This document shows positions 1 to 12,400 of a stretch of DNA of 64,000 nt, one piece after another. The notes under the pieces were generated by a model that was not told the DNA's origin, did not search any database, and saw only the letters and a program-made list of their open reading frames with translations. The position numbers were made by a program, and so were the translations under genes. How positions within the stretch are numbered: position 1 is the stretch's first letter; each line of letters opens with the position of its first letter. The stretch is from Arbacia lixula (taxonomy: Eukaryota > Echinodermata > Echinoidea > Arbacioida > Arbaciidae), in NCBI GenBank assembly GCA_963669155.1, contig OZ022584.1, positions 17,493,926 to 17,557,925 of the forward strand, given 5' to 3'.

Positions 1-408
1 GCGCGCCACCTGTATTATTCGCTGCATGGACAAAAGACAAAAGGCTATCAAAAAACTTCAAATTCCTTATGATGGGGCACAATCAAGCTGTGCCCTTTTG
101 CTTCCTGCAATTACACGACACATTCTGACATTCTGAACTGGACCATGGTTCACGAAGCCAGAAAATCTAACCATGAGCAATGGGTTAACAAAATGTGTAG
201 CTTTCAATTCATCATGGAATATAAAAGACCGTTTTCCAATATCAAGACAGAACAACACACTATTCCCTCCAAGGACCAAATTGTGGTTGTTGTTTGAAAT
301 AAAGGGAGGAAAAAAGCTTGAGGTATGTTTGTCTTAATCATGTTACATCTTTAAACAAGATGAAACCTCAAACTTTAGAATACACTTGACTGAGGCTGGT
401 GAACTCAC

Positions 409-3400
409 TGTTCTGGGAACGACGTAGTCTTTGTGAGGTGTCTTAGGTCTCGCCAGGTACTCAAGCCTCTCCTTCTCTAGCGCCCTCTTTGCTGGGTCAC
501 TTACATACCAGATGGGAGACTTTCGTCCGCAGCTGAATGCATGTTGTGGTCTGCAAAAGAGATTGTTAAGATTTAAAGGGCTATTCCACTCCAAAAATGT
601 GTGTTCTAATTAGAAGGAGAGCAAACAAGTTTGAGGGAAATCAGACAATAATAAAATTATAAATGTTGTAATGATATGAACATTGGCATTTGTGAACAAT
701 GTCTAACTGCTTGAATTTTCAGCAGTCCTTTCTTGCATCTCATGAGTTCCTGTAAAAAATAATAAATTTGGAAAGATCTGTTCAAAAGTGGTCATATTGC
801 CAACTAATTACTATTTTGTAAGTCACTACGCATTTTGAAGAAGTACATCATCAGATAAATTAGTACTTCAAGCCTTGATTCATCTTGAATTCTCACCTGT
901 CTTCTCTGAATGCTGCCGGAGGCCTCTTGTAGTTTGCGAGGCTTTCTAACCTCTCTGTTGGAGTTGCTTTCATTGCTAGAGGGCTCACTTCCCAAATCAC
1001 TGAATTACGGCCACAGCTGTATACATGGATGTGTCTGGAAGATAAAACAAGGAACACAAATACATAGCATTTTTCGCTTTAATATGCCAAACTAGTTCAA
1101 TGTAGCACCACTATTTTGCCCTGATTTAATAAAAGGAAGCAAGACACACAACAAAAACTGCTTGTAACTTAGCCAATTGCATCTGTTCTTTGCATTGGCA
1201 TCAGTGCAATACCACACCATGTTATATTGAACATATTTCTTTTCTACATTATAAATTATTTGACATGTTCAAATGAATGCTTGGTACAATCTAAAAACAT
1301 AAATCAATCTCAATTGAGTAAAATGTCACTTGCTTCCTTTTAGTCAAAGTAGGGTAGTATTTGCGGATCAAGGGGATACCGTGCATCTGAGTCCCTTGGG
1401 TTTTCTTCCCCTTTCCTAAATGTAATATTTGCGGAGAAAGTGGGGAGAAACAGCTCTAAATATTGTACAAAAATATTTGGTTATCTGTACGTGTTTAAGT
1501 ATGCAAGAGGTCAAGTACTGGTAATTTTTGATATTGGCACTTCCACAGGTTTGGTTAAAGTCGTGTAACATGAGTAACCAAAGTTTCTGCGCTGAGGATA
1601 TGATTGCGTTTCATGGAACGGTGGACTGTTTGCTTCCTAAATACTTATTAAATACTTATTATAGTTCTGCAGAACTATAAAAGAATATAAAATAAAGAAG
1701 ATTTGGTTTCTCATGTTACACGACTTTAACCAAACCTGTGGAATTGCCCATCTCTACTCACTTCTTGTCCCCCCCCCCCCCCCCCCCCCCGTAATTCTGA
1801 AGCTCTATGTTATACAAAAAAAAATGGACAACATTTAACAGAGATGCCACCCTTAATAAAAACATTTCAGTATTCTAAAGGCTAAAAATCAGTACTGTGA
1901 TGGAACAAAAATCACTTTTTTTCAAATAAAGACAATAGAGCAACCCATGAACTAGAACTTATGAAATCAGTATTTTGTATGAAACCTTCAGTATTCTTCT
2001 CAAATTTCAGTATGAAATACTGAAAATCAGTACTACTTGACAGCTCTGATTTAAGAAAAGCAAGAAGTCAAAGGATTGTTTCCAGAGTTCTTTGTACACT
2101 TACTTCTTGCCATCCCCTGTACTCCTGAAGTTCTTCTTGGGTGAGGAGAGTTCCTCGGTTCGAGGTGTGGGGGTAGCATTGAGAGCACCCTTACTGACTG
2201 GCCACATGGTCTCCTGGTTGCCCCACTCCAACTTGGGGCTACAGAAGATAAGACAACAGAAAATAGTGATGTTAGGCAAGAACAAGAACGAGCTAGTGGC
2301 AGCCAAACATTCATAGCAAGATTGCTTTTTGTTCTGGGGGTAGCATTAAGAGCACCCTTACTGGCCGGCCATTATGGTCTCCTGGTTGCCCCACTCCAAC
2401 TTGGAGCTACAGAAAGCAAGATGTGATGTTATGCAAGAGCAGGTACCATCCACTGCAGTTATGACGAGGTTATGACAGAGGTTGTGACGTTATGAGGAGT
2501 ATGTATACAACAATTACGCTTGTTGTTATAATGAGGCTATTGTCAAGGTCCCACTTCAAACAAAAAAGGAGATAATCTATGTGTTGTGTTTGATACAAAA
2601 AAAGTTCTTTACAATGAGGTACTGTAGCTAGGCTAGAGAAGGCAAGACAACAAAAAAGATGGGTGTTATGCAAGAGCAGGTACAGTCCTCTCCAATTATG
2701 CAGAGTATGGATACATCAAGCATGTTGTTATAATGAGGCTATTTGTCCTGGTTCCACTTCAAACAAAAAAGGGGATAATCTATGCATCAAATACAAAAAG
2801 AATTCTTCACAAGGAAGTAGGCTACTTAGTGAAGGCCAGAGGAGGGGAGTCAACAGAGTTCATGCACGAACAGGTACAATCCATTCCAGTAATAACGAGC
2901 ACGATACAACAGGATGTCAAGATATGCTGCAATTCTCTGGGTCCCAATCTCAAATAATGCATGTGCAAATCTATATGTTTTCAGTAATTAGTATAACAAG
3001 ACTTGTTTAATGATGAGGTATTTGCAAGTCTAGGTCTCGAGCATCCAGTTAAAATGGGATTGGACTGGACTTAGTTATTGCTATTAGTTTAATTATCAGA
3101 TAAATGCTACGAAGTTCATCTGTGCAAATATATCATAGACAGACTAGATATGTATGTCTATCTTATTGAACTTTAGAACAGTCACTCATTCAAATTATTG
3201 GTACCTTAGGTAACTTAACCACCTAGCCCTGACAATGAATTGTTTGACATAAAACCACCAATGTTGGTTGTTCTTGAACTTGAGCATTTGTGGTTGCCCA
3301 CAAATGACACTATTTTTTTTTTTTTTTTTACCAATTTAACATAATTCCTCTATCTTTCTTTTCTCCCTGTGTTTGACTGACTAGATGGAAAGAAGTTTCA

Positions 3401-6400
3401 CAGATTACATAAGACCGAATATATGGCAGAACGTGACTGATACTTACCCAAAACTTGTTAGCCATATTGCTTTTGAATTTTTGTGCTCTGACAAAAACAT
3501 GAATCTGTCCCTGTGACAAAAAGAAATGAGGAAAGCATCTAATTATTGAATATTTACAGCCTCATAGCTAAATCGAAGTAAAACTAGGATGATATCAAAT
3601 TGCTATCTGCTTTTCATTATACATGTATGACTAATTGATTATTATGTTTCAGTATTACCTTGTATCCAAATAGTGTTGGAACTAAAAAAAACACCTTCCC
3701 TTCCATTGCAGAAATCATTTAAGTCTTAAAATTTTTGTAATGAATCAATTCAAATCAATTAAAAAAAGACTTATTTAACTTTGTGGCTTGATGTAATATG
3801 CTAAGCAAACTTCATATCTTGGTAAGATAAAACGAAATCATATACCGGTAACAGGTACATTATGTGTGGAGAGTGCAACTCAAGGCAAAGTAATGTAATT
3901 TGATACGTCAGAGTAAACAAGATAATGTAAATACTGACCTTGGACTGCCAGTCATGCTGGATGACTTGTCTTCCACGGGAGCTGCAAATCATATAAGGAG
4001 AAAAACAAATGTTCATTAGGTATGGCAAAAAAAGAAAAAGATGGGATAGTAATGTGCTCCAAGAGTTGCAGTGACAGATATTCTTCATTGCCAATGGAGG
4101 AATTTGGTTTGGTAGGATAGCTTCAATTCATTGTGATGAATCCGCTATAAAATATAAATGCTGGCTTCAATAATTCTTGCAACTTAGGTTCAGCAAAAGT
4201 GCACCAATTTCCATTATACATCTTGTGCTAGAATTCAACATTTACAACAATTTAACATACCACCACTGCTGCAATATACATATGTTCAGTATTCACTGCA
4301 TTCACATTTTTAAAGATTTCTTAAAAAAAATAAAAATTATTGTACTTCTTCAGAGTGCAGCACTGAAGTGCACATAGGTGTCAATGTATTACCACACCAC
4401 ACACCTGCATGTATGGAAGCTACTCAAAGTAATTAAAAATCAACATTTTAAAAGTACACTGTGCTTGCTATTGATATCAAATGTACTATCTGTCATCTCT
4501 TTCTCTCTTGTATAGAACCAATCAATAAACATTGCCTTTTATGTATGACCACTTCTATTCCTATCCTATTCAAAACTGCCGTTTATCCCATCTATCATAC
4601 TAAAAGGGATGAAAAGTGGCTGTCTGAAAATTTATGAGCCACCATACAATCAATCTCTCATGCGTAAGCGGCTCTGCTACCATGGTAACTCATAGGGGCA
4701 GGTGTAGTCAGTGTTATGTATTGATCAAGTTCTGCCTGACAAAGATGCGTTCATTGCTACTATTGACATTCACATTGATTTACATGCTTTGCTTGGGTGA
4801 ACAGCATTTGGGTGTTTTGTCTATCATTGATGGTTGAGTGCATGTTAAAAGACATGGTTAACACAAGACAGCACATGTTTTCAATCAATCTAACACATGT
4901 TCAAGCAAGTCCTTTAAGAATAACACTTGTAAGTCACTAGGTGAAATACACATGTACAACATACCGGGTAGTGTACCTTTGAAGTTTTTATCTCAATTAT
5001 GCTCACTACACGTACCATGCAGCTATTATGCATTTTGATTTAAAGTGTGCCTTTTCTATCACATTCTTGTATTCATGTAGACTCTTCATTTTTAAAATAA
5101 GACTTCTCTTGAATTATTTATTTAACTGTAATTACAGTTTGTGATATTTATGTTAGCCAAGAAACAGTGATACAGTGTGTGTACATATAACAGACAAAGG
5201 TCTGATCTATATTACATGCACAATCATCTTTATTTCTCGTTCTTTTGTATTGTGTTATAGTTCTCCCTTTCCTTATTCCAGTTGTTTGATTATTGTATAC
5301 TTTATCCACAATTTGACACACACACGCACTGATACCATAATTAGGGGCTATTTGCTTGCTGTCTTCATGGCACAGGTACTAATGAAAATTTAATTCCTGG
5401 CAGGTGTGCCTTGTCAGAGTTGTACAAGGAGTATTGATTTTCTTGATCACGCTCTTTAATTTCATGCCCCCTCACACATTAAATCAATCTATATCAATTA
5501 GTCTTGTTATAATAATTGACACAATGTACACGTAATATCAAAGGGGTTTTATAATCAACCCTCTATCATTACATTGGTGTCCCAGAGAAATGGCTGTTCT
5601 TTAGCAATTGTGTATCATACTTTTTTGAGAAAAAATGGTTAAAGAAATTTACCTTCAATTTTGTTTTCAGTACATCAGGTTTATTCCATATAGAAAAGGG
5701 TGTTACATATACGTTGCCATGAAACCATTATTAAATAAAACACAAGTCAAGTTGCCTGCATACAACAAACATATGACAATACACTCCGTGTAGTGCTCCC
5801 TGCCATGATAGGTGGTCTCTTAGCAACACATGAAACAGGTAATTAAGAGCACTTGCTACACTTGTATTTTTTCACATGCACATTTTCACATGTGATTTAT
5901 TTCACAAAGTTATCCAAGTTCTAAGAATGTAGAATTTGTTTCTATGACAATCATGAATAGTGCAATGCAATGCTTGCTGAAGCCAGTAATTCATGTTGAT
6001 GTTTCTAAAAATGTAAAACATGTTAAAAAAATATGATTCTTATGCTGAATGCATCATATTAAAAAAAAGTGCACAAAGTTTTAACAACTCTTCCTTCCCT
6101 GAACTCCAAGTGGGCTAACTTGTCTACTTACGCATTTTGGATGTAGTTATCGATCACCTCCAAAACACAAAATTACAATAAATCCTCTGGTTGTATGCTG
6201 CAAATTAATATAAAACATCTGAAAGTATCACAGATACATGATACTGCCGCTAATCCTGACGGGAGCTCACAGCGTGAATGAGTTCCATCGCAACAGATTG
6301 ACTGAATCGTGAATGAGGAGAGGCCGCCTGGCAAGCCAAGGCAGTCCTTCACCCACCCTTATTGATCGCTCATCAATTAAACAAATAGCCCACGCCATCT

Positions 6401-9400
6401 GCCCAATATCCTACCTACGAGGGAGCCCTATTGTTTTCTCCCCGGCAAGGTCGAGTGCGACACATCGCTGTACATGGTCATTATTCTGGCTGGACGTGTC
6501 ATTTACCCTGAAGAACTCTAAAGTGAATGGGTGAACAAAATCCAGCCATTGTATTCATTGTTTATTGATTTAGTGCGGCTCTTGTTCTCTCCGGTGAAAT
6601 ATGACGCTGTGTATTGGATACCTCGGTTGCCATCGAGTGACCGTTGGAGCAAGGACAGTACATTCTTGCTGAAGCAAACAAGATGGTAATTGAAGAGAAA
6701 AGGTCAAAGGAATGTAACACCTCTACAATGTTTATACATTTGACCAATAGCATATGTCAAAGAATTAAGTGACACACACATGTACATGAAGTACAGTGTA
6801 AGTTTTTCTCTTGATACCTTCACGTTTTGCAAGATCTTTAGAAATCATATACACCATGATAAATTCATGTTCCATTTGATATATCAATTGTATATTGATC
6901 TATATCAGATTACCTGATCAGTATACATTGTATATTAATTGTATTATTCTGTTTCTGCATTCTGTTTCATACTAAACAAACTAAATGAAAAAAAATTAAG
7001 AAAGTAAAATGCGTCATTATTCTGTTAGTCTAGGAACTTTGCATTTGAAATGAAAATAATAGCTTGGAAATGTTCAGAGTGTACTGTTTTGCAAAGTAAA
7101 ATAAAATCAAGAAATCTTTTTTTTTTTCAGAAAAGTATGCTTGTGCCAATTAAAAAAGAAGAGACAAATTCACACTAACTTTACACACAAATGTTTTTTG
7201 AAGCTCATACTCATTACAATAGACCTAAAAAGTTTGTCTTGTGGACAATTCTTTCAGCTCCTTTGTTTAAGCAGTGTATATTTCAAATTTGTTTTATTTT
7301 TTACATCAAAAGACCTGCATTTGTTAGCTTGTTCTGCTAAGATAATGTAGAGGGGATAAAAACACACATCATTTGAATGCACCATATAATTTACTGTGTG
7401 ATGTTTAATGTTGATGACTCTTCACTTTGAGTGCATGTAAGTACGTAATTACAGTGTATGAACATTATACAGTCCACACAAACACATACTCTAAATATGT
7501 GTCCAATATTTGTCTTATCAAAACTTGAAGTTTAATTGCTCTGATATCTGTGTACTTTGTACAAGCAGACAAATCAAATGGTTGAAGAAAAGTATGTCAA
7601 TCTAAAACCCATTCAATAGTAATTACAAGACAACGCTGACAAGGCTACATGTAAGGCTACATGTAAAGAAACTGGGTGAAAAGCTAAAAGAATAATGATA
7701 TGAAAATATCTGTGCTAATCAGGCTGAGACAGACTGCACATTGAGAATCCTGTTCTCAAGTACAGTCTTGCAAAGTTAGCCCATGGTCTTATCATTCACA
7801 CTTGAAAAGGTTTGCATCATATGAAGGGCTGTACACGTATGGTTTCAATAAAGGGTTACAGTTTGATATTCCGAGGGTTCGTTATTCCGAAGGTTAGTAA
7901 TTCCATAACACGTAAATTGCCTATACCTTGATGCTCATTAGTCCGAGAACGAAAAAGGGTTCGTTAATCCGAGCATTTGTCGTGTAACGTTCGGAATGAC
8001 GAACTTCGGAATAACGAGTGCTTTCCCAATAAAGATACTATTAGACACATAATAACCTAAATGATAAGAAACCACTTTATAGTTATGATTATGACCTTCC
8101 AATGGCAGTTGGCTTTATATCCTGATGATAAAATGTAAAAGTGCAAGTCATGTTCATGTTGTAATTAACCTTTACCTTCATGTTTTTCAGGTTTTGTATG
8201 AACATGTCTTCCTCCATTTTTCAAGTGGACTGAAAATATGTATTTATTGAACATACAGGTACATACAGATATATACAGTGTATCCCTATGGTTTAAATTA
8301 CTACAGTGGCCTGTATTCTAAATGAAGGCTTAATGCAAACAGTGTACTAAACCTGCAAGAACTTTATGGGGGGGGGGGCAAAATAAATCATCTGATGCTG
8401 TCACAAAATGATTTCCATCACAGAATGACAACAGTGGATGATTTCAAATATTTGCTGCAATTATTATGTGGACAAACTTAATAGTGATTCTGAGGACAAA
8501 ATCAATTATATTGAATCCATATGTTTCATGTTTTTTTAATTTGCATCCCATAAAGTTATTCCAGGTTTGTGTTTAACCACTGGTCAGAATCTATATAATA
8601 TACCCCATGATCAACAAATGAGTTCTCTTTCCCTCATTGATCTTTTCCTTTGAAGTCTTCTCCATTCTCACAACGACTGGTAAGAATGAATAATTCACGC
8701 CGCTTCACCGCTCAGCTACAATGCAAATGTATCTCCTACTGGTTGCTGATTTGTATAATTTCTAAACATTTCCTTTGAGGTGAGAAATCAATAGACACAT
8801 GTCTGATATCGATTCCGATTCTCCCCTGCTACAGGTGGTACAAGTCATTACAGTGTATCTGCTTTTGAAATGTGGCATTTATAAATGAGTAAACATGCTC
8901 ATACAAAATTGATTGGTATACCCTACTACTATATAATGGTAACTTGCTATTCAAGAAGGTGCAGCATTATACCAGCTCATGTATACCCAAGATGTTTGTC
9001 ACCCTCCTGCAAGAGTATAGTCTCCATGCATGACTCAACACAAATCTACTTATTTCTCAAAACATAAGTCTGTATAAGATCTATAGTAGACTCGGACCTT
9101 AAACCTTTGTGTGCTATTGAGGCAATTCTTGCACAAATGCTATGTACACAAATCCTATAGCAGCACTCTGCCAGGCAGAGAAAGACCTGTTGCATAAAAC
9201 TTACCATCAATGGTTACTCTGTCATCAATGGTAAGTACCATGGTAACGTCAATCAACAGCCTTCAAATTCAAGGTTTCCATCATAGTTGCCATTGGTAGC
9301 AAAGCTACCATCAATGGTAAAGTTTATACAACAGGGCTCAGGTGTGTTTTCATAGTTGGGAGGCATTAAATGGCATTTGCTGTACTGGGAAGGCAAAAAA

Positions 9401-12400
9401 CCCTTCAAAATGTAATTGTTAGCAATCTTCTTGCCAATGGTCTTAAATTCATGTATTGTCTATTTTAGAAGCTTGCTGAAAGTTATTTGCCCTCAAATGA
9501 TCCACATATGGAGTAATTAATGATTAATGATTAAATCATCAAAATGTTCGGCCCAAACATTTTGAATTTTTGTGATTTAATCACTCATTACTCCAAATGT
9601 GGATCATTTGAGGGCAAATAACTTTCAGCAAGCTTCTAAAATAGACAATACATGAATTTAAGACCATTGGCAAGAAGATTGCTTACAATTACATTTTGAA
9701 GGCTTTTTTGCCTTCCCAATACAGTATATGCCCTTTAAGAAATGGCTAGTCTTAGCAGATTCAGACCCAGCATTGATTCACTCTGACTCAGCAGTGACTG
9801 TACCACCAAGGATTTAACTCTCTCATTACCATTGGCATGAAGATGTAAGCTAATGGGGTTTTTAATGCCCATGCCCAGTAATGTAAGGGTTAACTCTCTC
9901 ATTGCCATTTGCATGTAGTATAATCAAGACAATTGGGTTTTCAAGGCCTGGTAATGTAAGGGTTGATCACTCTCTCATTACCATTGGCATTAATATGTGT
10001 AGTAATGTAAAAGTTTATTGTGTCAATCTGCATGCATATATACTAAATTGAAAACTTCTCCAAGAACACAGCATTTAGTCGTTGTGCATGTCCACAGGTA
10101 GCATACACCCTGAATGTGTGGCTGATCACTGTCATTACCATTGGCATTAAGATGTGTAGTAATGTAAAAGTTTATTGTGTCAATCTGCATATAAATTGAA
10201 AACTTCTCCAAGAACACAGCATATAGTTGTTGTGCATGTCCAAGGGTAGCATACACCCTGACTGTGTGGGGTACAGCAGTCCATGGGTCTTGCTAGTCTC
10301 ACTCTTTTCAACCCTTTGTTGAACTAAGGGGATAAGTGGATTCGGGAATTCCTTTCACCCTTTTATGTCATGTTGTTTAGTCAACACTGGCTTTTGAGGG
10401 GGAAGGGGGTGAAGGGGGTAGGGATGAATAGGGACAGAGGATAATGGGATGCACCTCACTGAACAGACATAGCTCAAGACATCCTAGTGATACCTTAGAT
10501 ACGGCATCAAGGTGCAGCGAAGCATTGAGGTAGAATAGATGTGTTAGACAAGAGAAAACATACAAGTACAACAAAAAACATGCATTGAGGTGTAGTTATT
10601 TTTATCTATGAAATAGTTTATGGCAATCAAGTGTCCATTATACACAAAAGAAACAACACACACAAACCACCAGCCTAAATAATTAAGGGCTGCATTGCGC
10701 TGTTTTACACAAATGCAGCATATCTAAAGCTTTTCACGTAATTATTTTATTGAATCTGTATTTAAGTTTTTTGGAAGGAGAATTTTATTGATATCAGCTT
10801 CTTTTTCATCTGGTACATTGTGATAAGTTCCTGGAGCGTGTGGTTTGAAAGGATTAAATGAACACAAACTTGTGTAAATGTATTCAATTGTCACTTACAA
10901 AACCTTAAAATACAACACCAAAGATAAAACTGGTATGTCTGTGCATGTACAGATAAAATATGTGTATAAATAAATAAACAATTGTGTATATCTCTCCCTG
11001 CATCTAGCAGTAATGAAGCTGTGACCTGGGATTTGTATACTTGTTCCTGAATGACAAATAAAGTGATCTTGAATAATAATAAAAAAAGATTACCCTCTTT
11101 CAGATGTTCATTATCATAATGGCCATAAAAATAGATAGGCCTACATGTACTTTTGCCTCTAATGAGATTTCTTATCCCTTTAATTTCAACAACTTGTTAT
11201 AACAATGTTCCTTCTATTGATCACTCACAAACAATCTTCACACAACACTCTACTGGTACTGAAATTGAAAAGCAATGTCCACAACTAAATGAAACTGAAA
11301 TGAATATTCTCTGTAATCCCTAAAATGATTGAATAGTGAATTTACTTTGATAGTTCATACATAGCATGTAGCCAGTATACCTCACAAATTTCATTGAGCA
11401 TATGTTCAATGAACATGTTCATTGTATAAGGGCATTAATGCATCAAAAATAACTCTGAGTAGTTTTTGACACAGTTTTCCATAAACTGACAACATTGAAT
11501 AAATTCTGAGACAATGATACCGATCTTCCATGTAATTTATTCCAAATTGCGTTCAATAAATCTAATGTGCAACCGTACCTTTACTTCGAGACCGCGCAGC
11601 TGGGGCTGTTTTTCTCCTTTTCCCACTTTTCTCACCCATATCTCCTTGAGTTTTTGTTCTCTATCACATTGGTCTCCACAAGCAACAAATTGCAAAACTG
11701 TAGGTTTTCTCCAAATTCAAGTTCCAATTTTCATCACCACATGACGGGTATATAAATCCTCAGGAAACTACGAAGCATACATGTCTTTTTGATGTTTTCA
11801 ATCCACAACTGCTTACGGTAAACTGAACATCTCAATGTACAGTATAAATCTTTCTCCTTGGTTACAAGCAGACTAAACCAGCCACTACTTGTGACGCTGA
11901 GTGGAGAGTGCGTGACTTAATTGGAAGACGCTAACAAACAGCGTCTTTTGTGACTTGGTAACGGAGCTATTTGGGTTCTGTTTGCGGATAGCGTGGAGTC
12001 CTGCATAATAGCTAGCCCAGATTATATGGTCAGACAGGCCAAACTACAACTGACCGCCAATCGTAATCAGATACTTAAATCTGTCTAATGCTTCACACCC
12101 ATTATTTGTACACACCTTACTGCTCAATCAGTTCAGGGCTATAATGAGGGCACTGGGGTTCCACAACAGGGCGTGGAAGGGGGGGGGGGGTGGTGGTGAG
12201 GGGGAGGGGTTTCACTATGCATGTAGAAAATATCACATCAAGTTAAGGCACAGCAAATAGAAGGAAGTATGGGAGATGTGTTTGCATTCAAATCTTATAT
12301 TCTGTGTCAAGGAAAACAAGTTTCTTGCCTAAGTCTGTCAATCACTCCTCTTCTAAACATACAAGGGATCATATCAGTTGCATACAAACCAACAAAAAAC

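Noticed and set aside
6132-6180. A possible exon ending ATGC|GTAAGT on the minus strand between THEG-like exons
   Set aside because: The frames that avoid stops do not fit the phase of the exon at 3939-3981, while skipping it joins exons 8176-8229 and 3939-3981 perfectly.
6313-6534. 73-codon plus-strand ORF
   Set aside because: No motif, no splice context, and antisense to an intron; length is within chance.
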